Assembly: GCF_042684705.1 (NCBI RefSeq)
Contig: NZ_JBHULZ010000009.1
Span: 1-42,070 of the forward strand
Source: Mesonia sediminis
Lineage (GTDB): Bacteria; Bacteroidota; Bacteroidia; Flavobacteriales; Flavobacteriaceae
Direction: 5' to 3'
Length of the DNA: 42,070 nucleotides
Positions 23,814 through 32,857 of this stretch are shown here, piece after piece. Both the position numbers and the translations under genes were made by a program. Below the pieces are notes generated by a model. It had not been told where the DNA came from and did no database searches. It saw nothing but the letters and a program-made list of their open reading frames with translations. Position 1 is the first letter of the stretch. Every line of letters begins with the position of its first letter.

Positions 23814-25403
23814 ATGATAAGAATATTACCCATAGTACTATTGACTTTTATTAGTCTTTGGTGCGTAAGTGCCCAAAATAAAGTAAGTGGTTTTGTTTAT
23901 GAAGATCTTAATAAAAATGGTGTTAAAGATCTAGGCGAACCAGGAATAAGCCAAGTTGGCGTTAGTAATGGCGAACAAGTTGTACGCACAGATAAATCTG
24001 GAGCATACCAGTTAAGCGTTGACAAGGATCAAATTATATTTGTCATAAAACCTACAGGGTATAAGGTACCCGTTGATGAAAACCAATTACCGCAATTTTA
24101 TTATATTCATAAGCCTGAAGGTTCGCCAGTTTTAAATTATAAGGGGGTGTCACCAACTGGACCGCTACCAGAGGAAGTGAATTTCCCATTATTTGCAACC
24201 CAAGAAAGCGATCGTTTTAGTGCTTTGATTTTTGGCGATCCGCAAGCTTATAATAAGAAGGAAATTGATTACTACTACCGCGGGATAATTAAAGAGTTAG
24301 AAGGAATACAAGGAGTAGAATTTGGCTTGAGCCTAGGGGATTTGGTAGGAGATGATTTGAGCTTGTTTAAACCCTATATCAAGGCCACCCAGGCAGTAGG
24401 CATACCATGGTATAACGTACTTGGTAATCATGATTTGAATTTCGATGCCGAGCTAGACCAACATTCAGACGAAACCTTTGAAGCTCACTTTGGTCCGACC
24501 AATTATGCATTTAATATAGGGAAAGTCCATTTTATAGTATTAGATGACGTACTTTACCCTGATCCCAGAGATAAAAAAGGTTATTGGGGTGGCTTTCGAA
24601 AAGACCAACTTAATTTTGTAAAAAACGATTTAAAATACGTACCCCAAGATCATTTGATTGTTCTGGCTTTTCACATTCCGATTTCAGAAACAGGAAAGGA
24701 TACCTTTAATGACAAACATAGAGAGGCTTTGTTTCGATTATTAAAAAAGCACCCTTATACCTTATCATTGTCGGCTCATACCCATATACAGAAACAAGAC
24801 TACTTTGGGAAAGAATCGGGTTGGCGGCATAAAACTCCTCATCACCATTATAACGTAGGTACCACTTCGGGCGATTGGTATTCGGGAGCTTTAAATGAAT
24901 CTGGTGTACCTATTTCTACCATGCGTGATGGCACCCCAAAAGGTTATGCGTATATTCATTTTGATGCGAACCAATACCGCATTCAATACAAAGTGGCTGA
25001 GCAGCCTATTAGTTATCAAATAGAATTATATCATCCTAAAGTTGTAGCACAAGCAAATAAAACCCGTGCAGGCTTGTTCGCCAACTTCTTTATGGGGAGT
25101 AAAACAGATTTGGTGGAGTATAGAGTGGATTCAGGTAAGTGGAAGACTATGCGTTTTACCCCTACTTTAGATCCGAGCTACCAGTTAAACTTATTTAAAC
25201 GTGATTATGCCAACCAATTAATGCCGGGTAAACGAGGTAGTAATGCTATTCCTAGTACACATTTATGGTATGCCAAGTTGCCGGCTGAATTAACTATTGG
25301 GAAGCATCAAATTGAGGTGCGAGCTACCGATAGATATGGCCAAGTGCATTACGCACAAAGTGTCTATAATATTGAAACTCCGCAAAACAATGACTATGAA
25401 TAA
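23814..25403 (+). CDS. Secreted calcineurin-like metallophosphoesterase with N-terminal SdrD-like domain
   Basis: 529-aa protein. A signal peptide (1-20) is followed by an SdrD-B/MetallophosN-like beta domain (about 24-125: GFVYEDLNKNGVKDLGEPGI). The catalytic metallophosphoesterase domain (about 134-330) has FGDPQ (Asp142), GDLVGDD (Asp176), GNHD (Asn205, His206), FHIP (His287) and AHTH (His322, His324), all intact. A C-terminal MetallophosC-type domain follows from about 390. It would cleave phosphomonoesters or phosphodiesters in the periplasm or at the surface. It sits between SusD and a glycerophosphodiesterase in one operon, suggesting stepwise breakdown of an imported phosphodiester. 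Confidence 0.9.
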   Translation: MIRILPIVLLTFISLWCVSAQNKVSGFVYEDLNKNGVKDLGEPGISQVGVSNGEQVVRTDKSGAYQLSVDKDQIIFVIKPTGYKVPVDENQLPQFYYIHKPEGSPVLNYKGVSPTGPLPEEVNFPLFATQESDRFSALIFGDPQAYNKKEIDYYYRGIIKELEGIQGVEFGLSLGDLVGDDLSLFKPYIKATQAVGIPWYNVLGNHDLNFDAELDQHSDETFEAHFGPTNYAFNIGKVHFIVLDDVLYPDPRDKKGYWGGFRKDQLNFVKNDLKYVPQDHLIVLAFHIPISETGKDTFNDKHREALFRLLKKHPYTLSLSAHTHIQKQDYFGKESGWRHKTPHHHYNVGTTSGDWYSGALNESGVPISTMRDGTPKGYAYIHFDANQYRIQYKVAEQPISYQIELYHPKVVAQANKTRAGLFANFFMGSKTDLVEYRVDSGKWKTMRFTPTLDPSYQLNLFKRDYANQLMPGKRGSNAIPSTHLWYAKLPAELTIGKHQIEVRATDRYGQVHYAQSVYNIETPQNNDYE

Positions 25404-26322
25404 AAGGAGACCTAAAGTAGTGGCCTTAATAATATATGCTTGTTTAGTGGCAATATCTTGTAAGAAAAAGTCTTCGGATTTACCGTCAGAGGTTCAGAAT
25501 TTGTCGAAGTATAAAGGCGAGATTCACGGACATCGAGGAGATCGTGGGAGTTTCCCTGAAAACACTATTCCGGCCTGTATTAGTGCCTTAAAGAAAAAAG
25601 TAGATTTTATCGAAATTGATGTGGTAATTTCAAAAGATCATCAAGTGGTTGTATCTCACGAGCCTTATATGCATCATATTCTTATGAATACTCCAGACGG
25701 TGGGGTTATAGATGAGGCAAATCAGCTAAATTATAATCTATTTACTATGACAGCCGATAGTATTAAAACGTATGTAGCGGGTAATTTGCCTCATCCGCAG
25801 TTTAAAAGTCAACAACCAACCAAAACTTACAAACCAACATTGGTAGGACTTATTGATACGCTTAATATATATGCTGAACAATTTAATTTACCCGAACCTA
25901 AGTTTAATATAGAACTCAAATCTAATCCGAATCTCTATGGGAAATACCAACCCAAGCCAGGCCAGTTTGTAGAACTACTGATGCAAACCTTAAAAGATAA
26001 AGGAATGATAGACCGTGTGCAGCTGCAGTCTTTTGATTTGGCCGTGTTGGAATATCTGCACGAAAATTATCCTGATATGCCTTTGAATTATTTGGTTGGC
26101 AAAGGGAATTTGGACGAGAATTTAGCTAAACTGAGTTTTAAACCCCAAGCTTATGCTGTGCATTTTGAGTTGCTCAAATCCGTAAAGGATGTAGAAGCAA
26201 TTAAAAATAAAGGCATGAAGGCCGTAGTCTGGACCGTAAATGAAAAAAAACAGATTGCGCAGATGAAAAACTGGGGAGTTGATGTGATTATAACCGATTA
26301 TCCAGAAAGAGCCTTATTTTAA
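25390..26322 (+). CDS. Glycerophosphodiester phosphodiesterase lipoprotein
   Basis: About 310 aa. Starts at ATG 25390 or 25396, overlapping the end of the preceding gene by 14 or 8 bases. Lipobox AISC (Cys24 from the first start). GDPD-fold TIM barrel: GHRGDRG (His48, Arg49), PENT (Glu57), FIEIDV (Glu75, Asp77), VSHEP (His90), NIELKS, LQSFD and the C-terminal WTVNE and DVIITDYPE motifs. It hydrolyses glycerophosphodiesters to glycerol-3-phosphate and an alcohol. It is the last gene of the SusCD-type operon, which supports a lipid-headgroup or teichoic-type phosphodiester as substrate. The longer reading frame from 25297 would lie inside the previous gene and lacks a signal peptide. Confidence 0.92.
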   Translation: MTMNKRRPKVVALIIYACLVAISCKKKSSDLPSEVQNLSKYKGEIHGHRGDRGSFPENTIPACISALKKKVDFIEIDVVISKDHQVVVSHEPYMHHILMNTPDGGVIDEANQLNYNLFTMTADSIKTYVAGNLPHPQFKSQQPTKTYKPTLVGLIDTLNIYAEQFNLPEPKFNIELKSNPNLYGKYQPKPGQFVELLMQTLKDKGMIDRVQLQSFDLAVLEYLHENYPDMPLNYLVGKGNLDENLAKLSFKPQAYAVHFELLKSVKDVEAIKNKGMKAVVWTVNEKKQIAQMKNWGVDVIITDYPERALF

Positions 26323-26360
26323 ACCTGAGCGTAGTTAGTTTTGCAGTTTTCAACGCTCTT

Positions 26361-26390
26361 AAGGCAGGTGCAAAGTGCGCCTGCTTTTCT
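26361..26390 (+). terminator. Hairpin terminator after the phosphodiesterase operon
   Basis: GCAGGTGC / GCGCCTGC (one G-T pair), short loop, followed by TTTTCTT. Confidence 0.7.
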
Positions 26391-26413
26391 TATTGTCTAT
26401 TATAGAAAGTACA

Positions 26414-26938
26414 TTAAAAAGCTTCAGTAGTAAACTTACCATTAATTATTTTTATACTTTCGCCGGTATCATAATTAGTCGCCTCAAAACTAAAACTCCC
26501 TTCTAAAATTTGATTATCGGAACGAGTAATTTTTATTTGGCCTTCTAAATTATTGTTATATTCTAGATCGGTTTCCAAATCGGTGTATGTAACCCAAAAT
26601 CCATCAATTTCGGCCAAATCGGGAATCCCTTTTATGGGATATGTCCCAACTGGTGGGTTTTCAGAATTAGCTTGATCAAAAGATTTGTAAAATTGCAAGC
26701 TAAAACTTTGATCTTCCATGTTATTACCGTCATGTGCAGAAATCATATAGGTGTAATCTTCTACGACGACGATAAAGCAATCGCCTTGTTTTTTTTGATT
26801 TTTAGTAGATTCTATTTCAAAACTAATTTTGTTTTTTGGTAATTCATTCGTTTTTTTACTTGAATTGTCATCATCATTTGAGCAGGATAGTAGGCTGCAT
26901 AACAACAGGCTAAATAGGATTTTAATTCTTAGTTTCAT
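26414..26938 (-). CDS. Lipoprotein of unknown function (DUF6252-like)
   Basis: 174-aa lipoprotein with lipobox LLSC (Cys19) followed by SNDDDNSS, a typical flavobacterial surface-export signal. The mature part is beta-rich with a C-terminal phrase (LEGSFSFEATNYDTGESI, then NGKFT) that resembles DUF6252-type proteins. No catalytic motif. It is on the minus strand downstream of the 27013 gene with a 74-base gap, so the two may be co-transcribed. Function unknown. Confidence 0.72.
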   Translation of the reverse strand: MKLRIKILFSLLLCSLLSCSNDDDNSSKKTNELPKNKISFEIESTKNQKKQGDCFIVVVEDYTYMISAHDGNNMEDQSFSLQFYKSFDQANSENPPVGTYPIKGIPDLAEIDGFWVTYTDLETDLEYNNNLEGQIKITRSDNQILEGSFSFEATNYDTGESIKIINGKFTTEAF

Positions 26939-27012
26939 TTTTTTAATTTAATTAGTGTTTTAATTTATTAGGATCAGCTTAGTTTTTTCATCCATTTAAT
27001 TTCTCCAAATAA

Positions 27013-27450
27013 TTATGGAGACTCTTTAATACTGTAAACAAAATACTGTTTATGGGCGGACTTAGGTCTTATCCTGTGACTTAAAATTAATTGTTTGTTT
27101 TTAAAGCGTTCTATTTCAAATTCTTTCGTTTTTGCCCCTCGAGTAAGCGTAAGTTGATTTTGATTTAATTGCCATGAAAAAGCTTTTTTTTTAGGTTTGC
27201 ATTTCAAATCAAAGCGTACTTCTTTTCCTTTTCCTTCTTCTAAAAATTCGTTAAAGTCTTGTCCGCAAATAGAATTAGACTGATTATGGGGTAAAAGCCA
27301 GTGATCGTCAAGATCTCCCATCAAAGTACCTTCAACGTACCATTGTCCAATTAGGTCTTTGGAATTCAACTTTTGTGCGTATAAAATTGCGCCATAAAAG
27401 AATAATAAGATACAAAAGCTAAAATGTCTGATAGAATTATTTTTATTCAT
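27013..27450 (-). CDS. Secreted lipocalin-like protein of unknown function
   Basis: 145-aa protein with a signal peptide (about 1-25, cut after LYAQ). The mature part begins SKDLIGQWYVEGTLMG, the usual opening of lipocalin-like domains. Repeated beta strands then alternate hydrophobic and charged residues, with two Cys (CGQDF and LKCKPKK) that could pair. It is short for a full lipocalin. Same strand as the neighbours at 26414 and 27514. Function unknown. Confidence 0.68.
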   Translation of the reverse strand: MNKNNSIRHFSFCILLFFYGAILYAQKLNSKDLIGQWYVEGTLMGDLDDHWLLPHNQSNSICGQDFNEFLEEGKGKEVRFDLKCKPKKKAFSWQLNQNQLTLTRGAKTKEFEIERFKNKQLILSHRIRPKSAHKQYFVYSIKESP

Positions 27451-27513
27451 GATATTTATATTAAAGATGCAAGTTTAAAATGGGCACAAGCCATCTTAAA
27501 CTTGCATACTAGG

Positions 27514-28758
27514 CTAATTCGCACAGTACTCACTGGCTACATTTATAAAGTTTAAATTGTTTACGGTGAGATTTTCAAAAGGATCTGTACCATATCCATA
27601 AAATGCGCAGTTAGGAATGTCTTCAAAGACACTATTGAGTACTTGTAATTTAGGTTGAGCATGAAGATAAATTGCACCTTTATCTTGTAGATTACCTACA
27701 GGAAAATCACCTTTAGCGTTTTTGATGTGGGCGTGTTCAATTCTATTATCTTCTTGTGTATGCCCCAAATAAATACCACCCCAGAAATTTGATTCATAAC
27801 CTTGGAGACTAACTGGTTCACCACTATTTCCTACTATTTTTAGACTTGCCTGGTAGGGAGGTAATAAAGGTGCTACTTGTAAGTATGCATTTGTTCTAAA
27901 AACAAGATTGGCTCCAGCTTCTATATTAAGGTGCCCGTTTTTCTTAATATGTACACGCCCATCAATTAAGTAAGGTACATTAAGTTTCTTCCAGCTTACA
28001 TTTTGCTCTTGTAGCTCATAATTAGTTGTTGTAATATTTACAAAATCTTTTACATTACCTTGAAAATTTGAACTACCATCTAAGATGTGGGTCATTTCGG
28101 CTGAAATTTGAACAGGAACCCCATTGTTTTTTGTAAGGTTAAGGTTTTCTGTATTCACTTTAGCCGCTTTAGATATTCCATGAAGATCTAGACCTATGTT
28201 ACCGCTGTTACTAATCTCAACGTTTCTAAGATTTAAGGCTTGCGGAGTGGTCCCAGAAACCCCTTGTACCGCAAGGCTGCCGCGATAAATAGGTGAAGTA
28301 GGTTTTAAATCTTGTGAGCCAGCATATTCTATAACGCTATGTTCAATAAGGTTATTTAAATTATGGGATTCTGCAAAGAGCAAGCCTCGCCAAAAGCCTT
28401 TCTGTTTTTCGGTGCCAGACAATATTACTGGTAGATCTGGCGTACCTTTTATTTGTAACTCCTTACTTTTATTAGCGATATAAAGCCCAGCATGGCGTTC
28501 GAATTCAATAACCACACCAGGTTCTATGCGTAGATCACCTTTGACAGTTGCCCAACAAGTTACAACAAAATCTACCGGACGCAAGGGGTCATCCGTTAAT
28601 ATTTGATCTTCCTTAAAAGAATCACAATCTAAGACAATTGGCGGTAATAACTCTTGTACAGGTTCTACGGGAGAATCATCCTCCTCACAACTTGTCATAA
28701 AGACAAAACTTACCGATAAAAAAATTAGTTTCAAAAAATTGTTCTGTTTGGTTTTCAT
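27514..28758 (-). CDS. Beta-helix-like surface lipoprotein
   Basis: 414-aa lipoprotein with lipobox MTSC (Cys24), then EEDDS. Repeating strands with an asparagine/valine ladder (for example VKGDLRIEPGVVIEF, LNNLIEHSVIEYAG, LNLRNVEISNSGNIGL, EDNRIEHAHIKNA) indicate a right-handed parallel beta-helix without an obvious polysaccharide-lyase active site. Two half-barrels seem to be present, each opening with a phrase of the form GDLRIEPG / GHLNIEAG. It lies 10 bases downstream of the larger beta-helix protein gene and is likely in one operon with it. A surface or matrix structural role is inferred. Confidence 0.75.
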   Translation of the reverse strand: MKTKQNNFLKLIFLSVSFVFMTSCEEDDSPVEPVQELLPPIVLDCDSFKEDQILTDDPLRPVDFVVTCWATVKGDLRIEPGVVIEFERHAGLYIANKSKELQIKGTPDLPVILSGTEKQKGFWRGLLFAESHNLNNLIEHSVIEYAGSQDLKPTSPIYRGSLAVQGVSGTTPQALNLRNVEISNSGNIGLDLHGISKAAKVNTENLNLTKNNGVPVQISAEMTHILDGSSNFQGNVKDFVNITTTNYELQEQNVSWKKLNVPYLIDGRVHIKKNGHLNIEAGANLVFRTNAYLQVAPLLPPYQASLKIVGNSGEPVSLQGYESNFWGGIYLGHTQEDNRIEHAHIKNAKGDFPVGNLQDKGAIYLHAQPKLQVLNSVFEDIPNCAFYGYGTDPFENLTVNNLNFINVASEYCAN

Positions 28759-28768
28759 ATAAATTAGT

Positions 28769-30856
28769 TTATTGTTTTACAATTATGCTGCTATGATCTC
28801 CATTTGCAGTCTTAATGGTTAATAAGAAAGTTCCGGTAGGTAAACCTTCTAAGGGTAGCTTTCTTTGGTTTTTCCATTCCTTTAATTTTACCCCTTGGAG
28901 ATTATATAGTTGGCTACTTAAAATAGGTCCATTATAAAATATGTTCACATCGGTTACAACCGGATTGGGGTATACTTGAATTTCTAAAGTATTGTGTTCA
29001 TCTGTTGTTGAAAGGCTGTTGTACTCGTAGGCACCAATATCAATCTGTTGGTTCATTATTCGTTCATTTCCAGCTAAATCAATAGGAACATTTTGCTGAT
29101 TTGTAATAAACTGGTTCAAGTCAGTATTAGGATCACCAGCATCAATAGCGATAGAATTAGAACTTAATTGAAAGTCTTGGTTCGAGCTGTCTTCAAAACC
29201 TGGATCTGTTGAATGACAATTTTGACTGTTGAGTACACCTTCATTATAGGAGGTGTTTTGGTTATAAATAGAATAACTAATATTAAGGGTTGCTCCTGAG
29301 CCATTGCCTATATCGGTTATACTACCATAGTTATCCCATATAACGCTATTTACGATATCTAAATTGCCAGAAAGATTAAGAATACCACCCACACCAGTAT
29401 TATTTGGATCTCCATTTTGAGATAGGGTGAGATTACTCAATTGCATATTACCGGCATTGGCAATGCCACTACCACTACCGGCTGCTACATTTCCTACTAC
29501 AAGCGTGTTGTTGATTAGCATGGTAGAGTTTTCATTACCTATGGCGCCGGCGTATAAATCAGCATAATTATCATTGAAAAAACTATTTTTTATCGTACAA
29601 GTCGATTGGCTGTATACTAAAAGTGCTCCAGCAGATAGACCCGTTGCCGAATTGTTTGTAAAGGCAGAATTGATGATATCTAAATTACTAGATTCTGATG
29701 AAATTGCACCAGCAAGATAACTCTGGTTGCTCTTAAAATCACAAGTGTCAATTTGAATAATAGCATTATCGGCAAATAGGCCGCCACCTTGCGCCTTACT
29801 TATGTTGCCTTGAAAATTGCTAGAATAGATAGCAAGTTCACTATCGTAAGCAGCTATGGCTCCACCAAAACCGTCGGAACTCTCGTTATCGACAAAATTG
29901 GCATCAATAATTGTAAAGTCACTGTTTTGTTTTATATACAGAGCCCCGCCGTGATCTTGATTTGGGTTAGTTACACCTGCTTTATTATTCATGAAATCTA
30001 CCTGTTGTAAATTTGCTGTAGCATTTGCCGCCATGATAGCTCCTCCTTCCCTTTGGTTTGTGGTGTTATTTATAAAATTGACTTGATTTAAATTTAAGGT
30101 GCCATCGGCCACCAATGCCCCTCCTGCATATTCAGCATTGTTATTTAAAAACTGAATGTCTGTTAGATGTGATACCCCTAGGCTATAAAATGCTCCACCT
30201 GATACCGTTGCAATATTATTATCAAATACTACCTGATTTAGAGTGGCGGTACCCTTATTGGCCATTCCGCCTCCATAACCCCCAGTGTTATCTAAAAATA
30301 ACACGTTATTGAGAAAAGCAGTTCCTGAACTACTGATGAAAAAACCTCCACCTGAAGAAGTGCTTTGGTTGTCTATAAAGCTTACGTTGGTTAAGTTTAC
30401 TACACTTTGGTTTGTTGCATATAAACCGGCACCTACGCCCATCACGCCATTGCGTATGACAAGATCTTCAATATTAAGTTGATTAGATACAGTATTGGTA
30501 ATCACCCTAAAACTAGCTTGACCTTTTACGGCATGTGCCTGTATAACAGTTCCTCCAGGGAGCGTATTACCCGCACCTTTAAGGGTGATGTCTTTGTTTA
30601 TGTGCAATTGTTCTGTATAGATACCTGAGGCAATGATTATTGTGTCTCCATTATTGGCTTGATTTAGGGTGTAGCCAATAGTGGCGCAGGCATTTCCAGG
30701 TTGATCGCAATTCCCGGAATCTGAGCCAGTTGTATCTACATATCGTAAGGTCTGAGCGCATAGACTATTGCCTAAGCTTAGAACTATCATCAAAAGTACG
30801 AGGTTAATACCTCTACTAATTGTTTTATAGTTTATCAAATGAATTGCTGTTTTCAT
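28769..30856 (-). CDS. Secreted right-handed beta-helix protein with T9SS sorting domain
   Basis: 695-aa protein. A signal peptide (to about 34) is followed by RYVDTTGSDSGNCDQPGNAC and ATIGYTLNQANNGDTIIIA, the usual start of Pmp-like/choice-of-anchor Q beta-helix proteins. About twelve coils follow with the GG[AG]-x-N-N and FxxN-x-A-x-x-GGA pattern (for example FNNNIATVSGGAFY). The last 80 residues form a type A T9SS sorting domain (VYPNPVVTDVNIFY ... GTFLLTIKT ... IIVKQ), so it is exported by type IX secretion and attached or released at the surface. No catalytic motif was seen. Probably an adhesin or matrix protein. Confidence 0.88.
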   Translation of the reverse strand: MKTAIHLINYKTISRGINLVLLMIVLSLGNSLCAQTLRYVDTTGSDSGNCDQPGNACATIGYTLNQANNGDTIIIASGIYTEQLHINKDITLKGAGNTLPGGTVIQAHAVKGQASFRVITNTVSNQLNIEDLVIRNGVMGVGAGLYATNQSVVNLTNVSFIDNQSTSSGGGFFISSSGTAFLNNVLFLDNTGGYGGGMANKGTATLNQVVFDNNIATVSGGAFYSLGVSHLTDIQFLNNNAEYAGGALVADGTLNLNQVNFINNTTNQREGGAIMAANATANLQQVDFMNNKAGVTNPNQDHGGALYIKQNSDFTIIDANFVDNESSDGFGGAIAAYDSELAIYSSNFQGNISKAQGGGLFADNAIIQIDTCDFKSNQSYLAGAISSESSNLDIINSAFTNNSATGLSAGALLVYSQSTCTIKNSFFNDNYADLYAGAIGNENSTMLINNTLVVGNVAAGSGSGIANAGNMQLSNLTLSQNGDPNNTGVGGILNLSGNLDIVNSVIWDNYGSITDIGNGSGATLNISYSIYNQNTSYNEGVLNSQNCHSTDPGFEDSSNQDFQLSSNSIAIDAGDPNTDLNQFITNQQNVPIDLAGNERIMNQQIDIGAYEYNSLSTTDEHNTLEIQVYPNPVVTDVNIFYNGPILSSQLYNLQGVKLKEWKNQRKLPLEGLPTGTFLLTIKTANGDHSSIIVKQ

Positions 30857-30918
30857 AAAGTTATGTTTTGATTTGAGTAATAAACTAGCCTCGCAAGTTT
30901 AAGCGAGGCCGTAAACTT

Positions 30919-31428
30919 TTAATTGATGACATATTTAATACCTGCACCCAATACAAGTTGGCCGTCATCGATTAATACATATTTAATCTCAGCAAATGGT
31001 AACCATTTTTCGTTTAGGTTAAAATTGATACCTCCTCCTAGATTTAAACCAAATCTGCCATCTGAGGCTGAGTAGTCACCGCCATAACCCCAAGCATTTT
31101 CATAAGAGACTTTAATGTGGCTGTAATTTAGACCACCTAAACCATATACATTTATTTGTTCTTCTTGTAAAAAATAATAATGAGCATCGGCATTCAACTC
31201 CCACCAATTCGCTTTAAAACCATACTCATCTTTGGGCAGGTAATAAATGAAAGATGGCGAAAGCGCTAGTTTTTCGGTTAAATCGAATTCTGCGTTAAGG
31301 CCCAATCCTAGGTTTTCAATCTCGGATCCGTATGCCATAAAAGCTCCAATTTTTGTGTTTTTTTGTGCTAATAAACTTGAACTAACAAGAATTGTAAATA
31401 GACTTAGAAAAAATAATTGTTTTTTCAT
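30919..31428 (-). CDS. Outer-membrane beta-barrel protein
   Basis: 169-aa protein with a signal peptide (1-21, LLAQ). The mature sequence has eight amphipathic strands (IGAFMAYGSEI, LGLGLNAEFDL, LALSPSFIYYL, WWELNADAHYYF, INVYGLGGLNY, GRFGLNLGGGINF, WLPFAEIKYVL, LVLGAGIKYVI), typical of small OmpA/OmpX-like barrels. It is 62 bases upstream of the T9SS beta-helix gene on the same strand and divergent from the ECF sigma factor at 31591. It could be the first gene of the surface-protein operon and a barrel anchor for it. Confidence 0.85.
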   Translation of the reverse strand: MKKQLFFLSLFTILVSSSLLAQKNTKIGAFMAYGSEIENLGLGLNAEFDLTEKLALSPSFIYYLPKDEYGFKANWWELNADAHYYFLQEEQINVYGLGGLNYSHIKVSYENAWGYGGDYSASDGRFGLNLGGGINFNLNEKWLPFAEIKYVLIDDGQLVLGAGIKYVIN

Positions 31429-31549
31429 TTTTAGTGTTTTTAGATTGTTTATTTGCTTATTAATACCAGGAAATTAAAAACGTAAACATCAAATTGGTAT
31501 AATTTTTTTAGGAGGCGGTGAAAGCTAGTCGAACACATTATAAAAAGTT

Positions 31550-31557
31550 TAACTTTG
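31550..31557 (+). promoter_or_regulatory. Promoter -7 box of the second ECF sigma gene
   Basis: TAACTTTG, a perfect TAnnTTTG, 33 bases before the ATG at 31591. No clear -33 TTTG partner was seen at the usual spacing. Confidence 0.55.
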
Positions 31558-31590
31558 TGGTTTGTTTACTTTATGGTGAAAATTAGATAA

Positions 31591-32136
31591 ATGCTTAGAG
31601 AACAATTTTTGATTGATGCAATAAAAGCTGGAAAGCTAGAAACCTTAGATGGTATCTATCTAGAGCATAAGAAGCCCTTTTTTCTCTTTGCTTATAAGTT
31701 AGGTTTAAAAGAAGATGAGGTGGAGGATATGTATCAAGATGTAATCCTTAGCTTTTACCAGAATGTAAAAAGCGGTAGGCTAAATAAACTTAATTGTAGT
31801 TTACGGACTTATTTATTTTCTATTGGAAAATTTAAGATTTATAAACACTTAAAAAAAGTGCCACGCATCACTATAAATGATAAACATATTTTCTACTCAG
31901 AGGAATTAATGCATTTTGAAACCGATTTGCAAGAAGAGCGAACAGAACAAATAAAAGCTTCTTGGGATAAACTGGGCGAGAGATGCCAGCAAGTATTGAA
32001 TTATTTTTATTATCAGTCTTACTCGCTCGACGAAATTGTTAAGCATTTAAACTACAGTTCAAAAGATGTTCTTAAGAGTCAAAAATCTAGATGTTTAAAG
32101 AAGCTAAAAGAATTAATTTGCAAGCCTAATGAATAA
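31591..32136 (+). CDS. RNA polymerase sigma-70 family (ECF) sigma factor
   Basis: 181 aa. Region 2: LDGIYLEHKKPFFLFAYKLGL with EDMYQDVILSFYQNV, followed by the region 2.4 helix (SLRTYLFSIGKFKIYKHLKK). Region 4: WDKLGERCQQVLNYFYYQ and the helix-turn-helix SLDEIVKHLNYSSKDVLKSQ. It is not the SusCD type (no following FecR). Instead the next gene, overlapping by 8 bases, encodes a membrane protein with a TPR-like tail. Divergent from the outer-membrane barrel gene 163 bases away and convergent, through its partner, with a TPR-CHAT gene. It may control the surface-protein operon on its left, the CHAT gene, or both. Confidence 0.88.
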   Translation: MLREQFLIDAIKAGKLETLDGIYLEHKKPFFLFAYKLGLKEDEVEDMYQDVILSFYQNVKSGRLNKLNCSLRTYLFSIGKFKIYKHLKKVPRITINDKHIFYSEELMHFETDLQEERTEQIKASWDKLGERCQQVLNYFYYQSYSLDEIVKHLNYSSKDVLKSQKSRCLKKLKELICKPNE

Positions 32137-32857
32137 AGAAGAATTAAAAGATAAGTATTTTACACAAGGCTTAAGTCAATCAGAGTTTGAGGAATTTCAA
32201 AAATTACTCGAAGAAAACTCTCAATTTGCCGAAGACTTTTATAGTGAGCTTGAAATTCAACAAGGGATTGCCCAAATAGAATTAGACAACATAAAAGCTC
32301 GTTTGCAAAATTTAGATAAGAATAAGCTTAAACCTTCGACAATACTAAAATTGCGTTCCATACTGAAATATGCAGCTGTTATAATAGTTATTCTAGGCAG
32401 TTCTTATTTCTTTCTTAATCCTTTTAAAACGACTCAAGATTATTTTACAACCTATTTTGAGCCCTACCCTAATCATTTTGAAATAGTAACCCGCTCTGAT
32501 GCAGAAATTGATAATCCTGTAGCTTTAGCCTTTTATATGTATGAAAGTCAAGAATATAATAAGGCATATCCCCTGTTTGAACAAGCTTATCAATTAAAAG
32601 GAGAGCCATACCTACGTTTTTATAAGGCAATTAGCCTTTTGGCAATAGACAAAGATGCCGAAGCAATAGATTTGTTCATTGCACTGAAAAGTGAGTTAAA
32701 AGAGGATGCATTAGTGAACGCAAACAAGTGGTACTTGGCTTTAGCCTACGCCAAAAACAAACGTTATAAAGAATCAAAAGCGATTCTGAAATCCTTAAAA
32801 ACTAAAGACTCCCCCATGGCGCAGTTCGCAAAAGATTTATTGCAAGAATTACCTTAA
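32129..32857 (+). CDS. Putative anti-sigma factor with membrane segment and TPR-like tail
   Basis: 242 aa, translationally coupled to the sigma factor (ATG at 32129, sigma stop at 32134-32136). The cytoplasmic N-terminus (1-78: YFTQGLSQSEFEEFQKLLEE) resembles anti-sigma N-domains lacking a zinc motif. One membrane segment (about 80-97) follows. The periplasmic part has at least two TPR-like helical hairpins (about 130-165 YNKAYPLFEQAYQL and 195-230 ANKWYLALAYAKNKRYKESKAIL). The TPR tail suggests regulation by a protein partner, possibly the TPR-CHAT protein encoded convergently. The 3' ends of the two genes overlap by 9 bases. Confidence 0.75.
   Translation: MNKEELKDKYFTQGLSQSEFEEFQKLLEENSQFAEDFYSELEIQQGIAQIELDNIKARLQNLDKNKLKPSTILKLRSILKYAAVIIVILGSSYFFLNPFKTTQDYFTTYFEPYPNHFEIVTRSDAEIDNPVALAFYMYESQEYNKAYPLFEQAYQLKGEPYLRFYKAISLLAIDKDAEAIDLFIALKSELKEDALVNANKWYLALAYAKNKRYKESKAILKSLKTKDSPMAQFAKDLLQELP

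Noticed and set aside
25297..25389. Longer N-terminus for the glycerophosphodiesterase
   Set aside because: It lies inside the preceding gene and would put the lipobox behind 50 residues; the ATG at 25390 or 25396 gives a normal lipoprotein signal.
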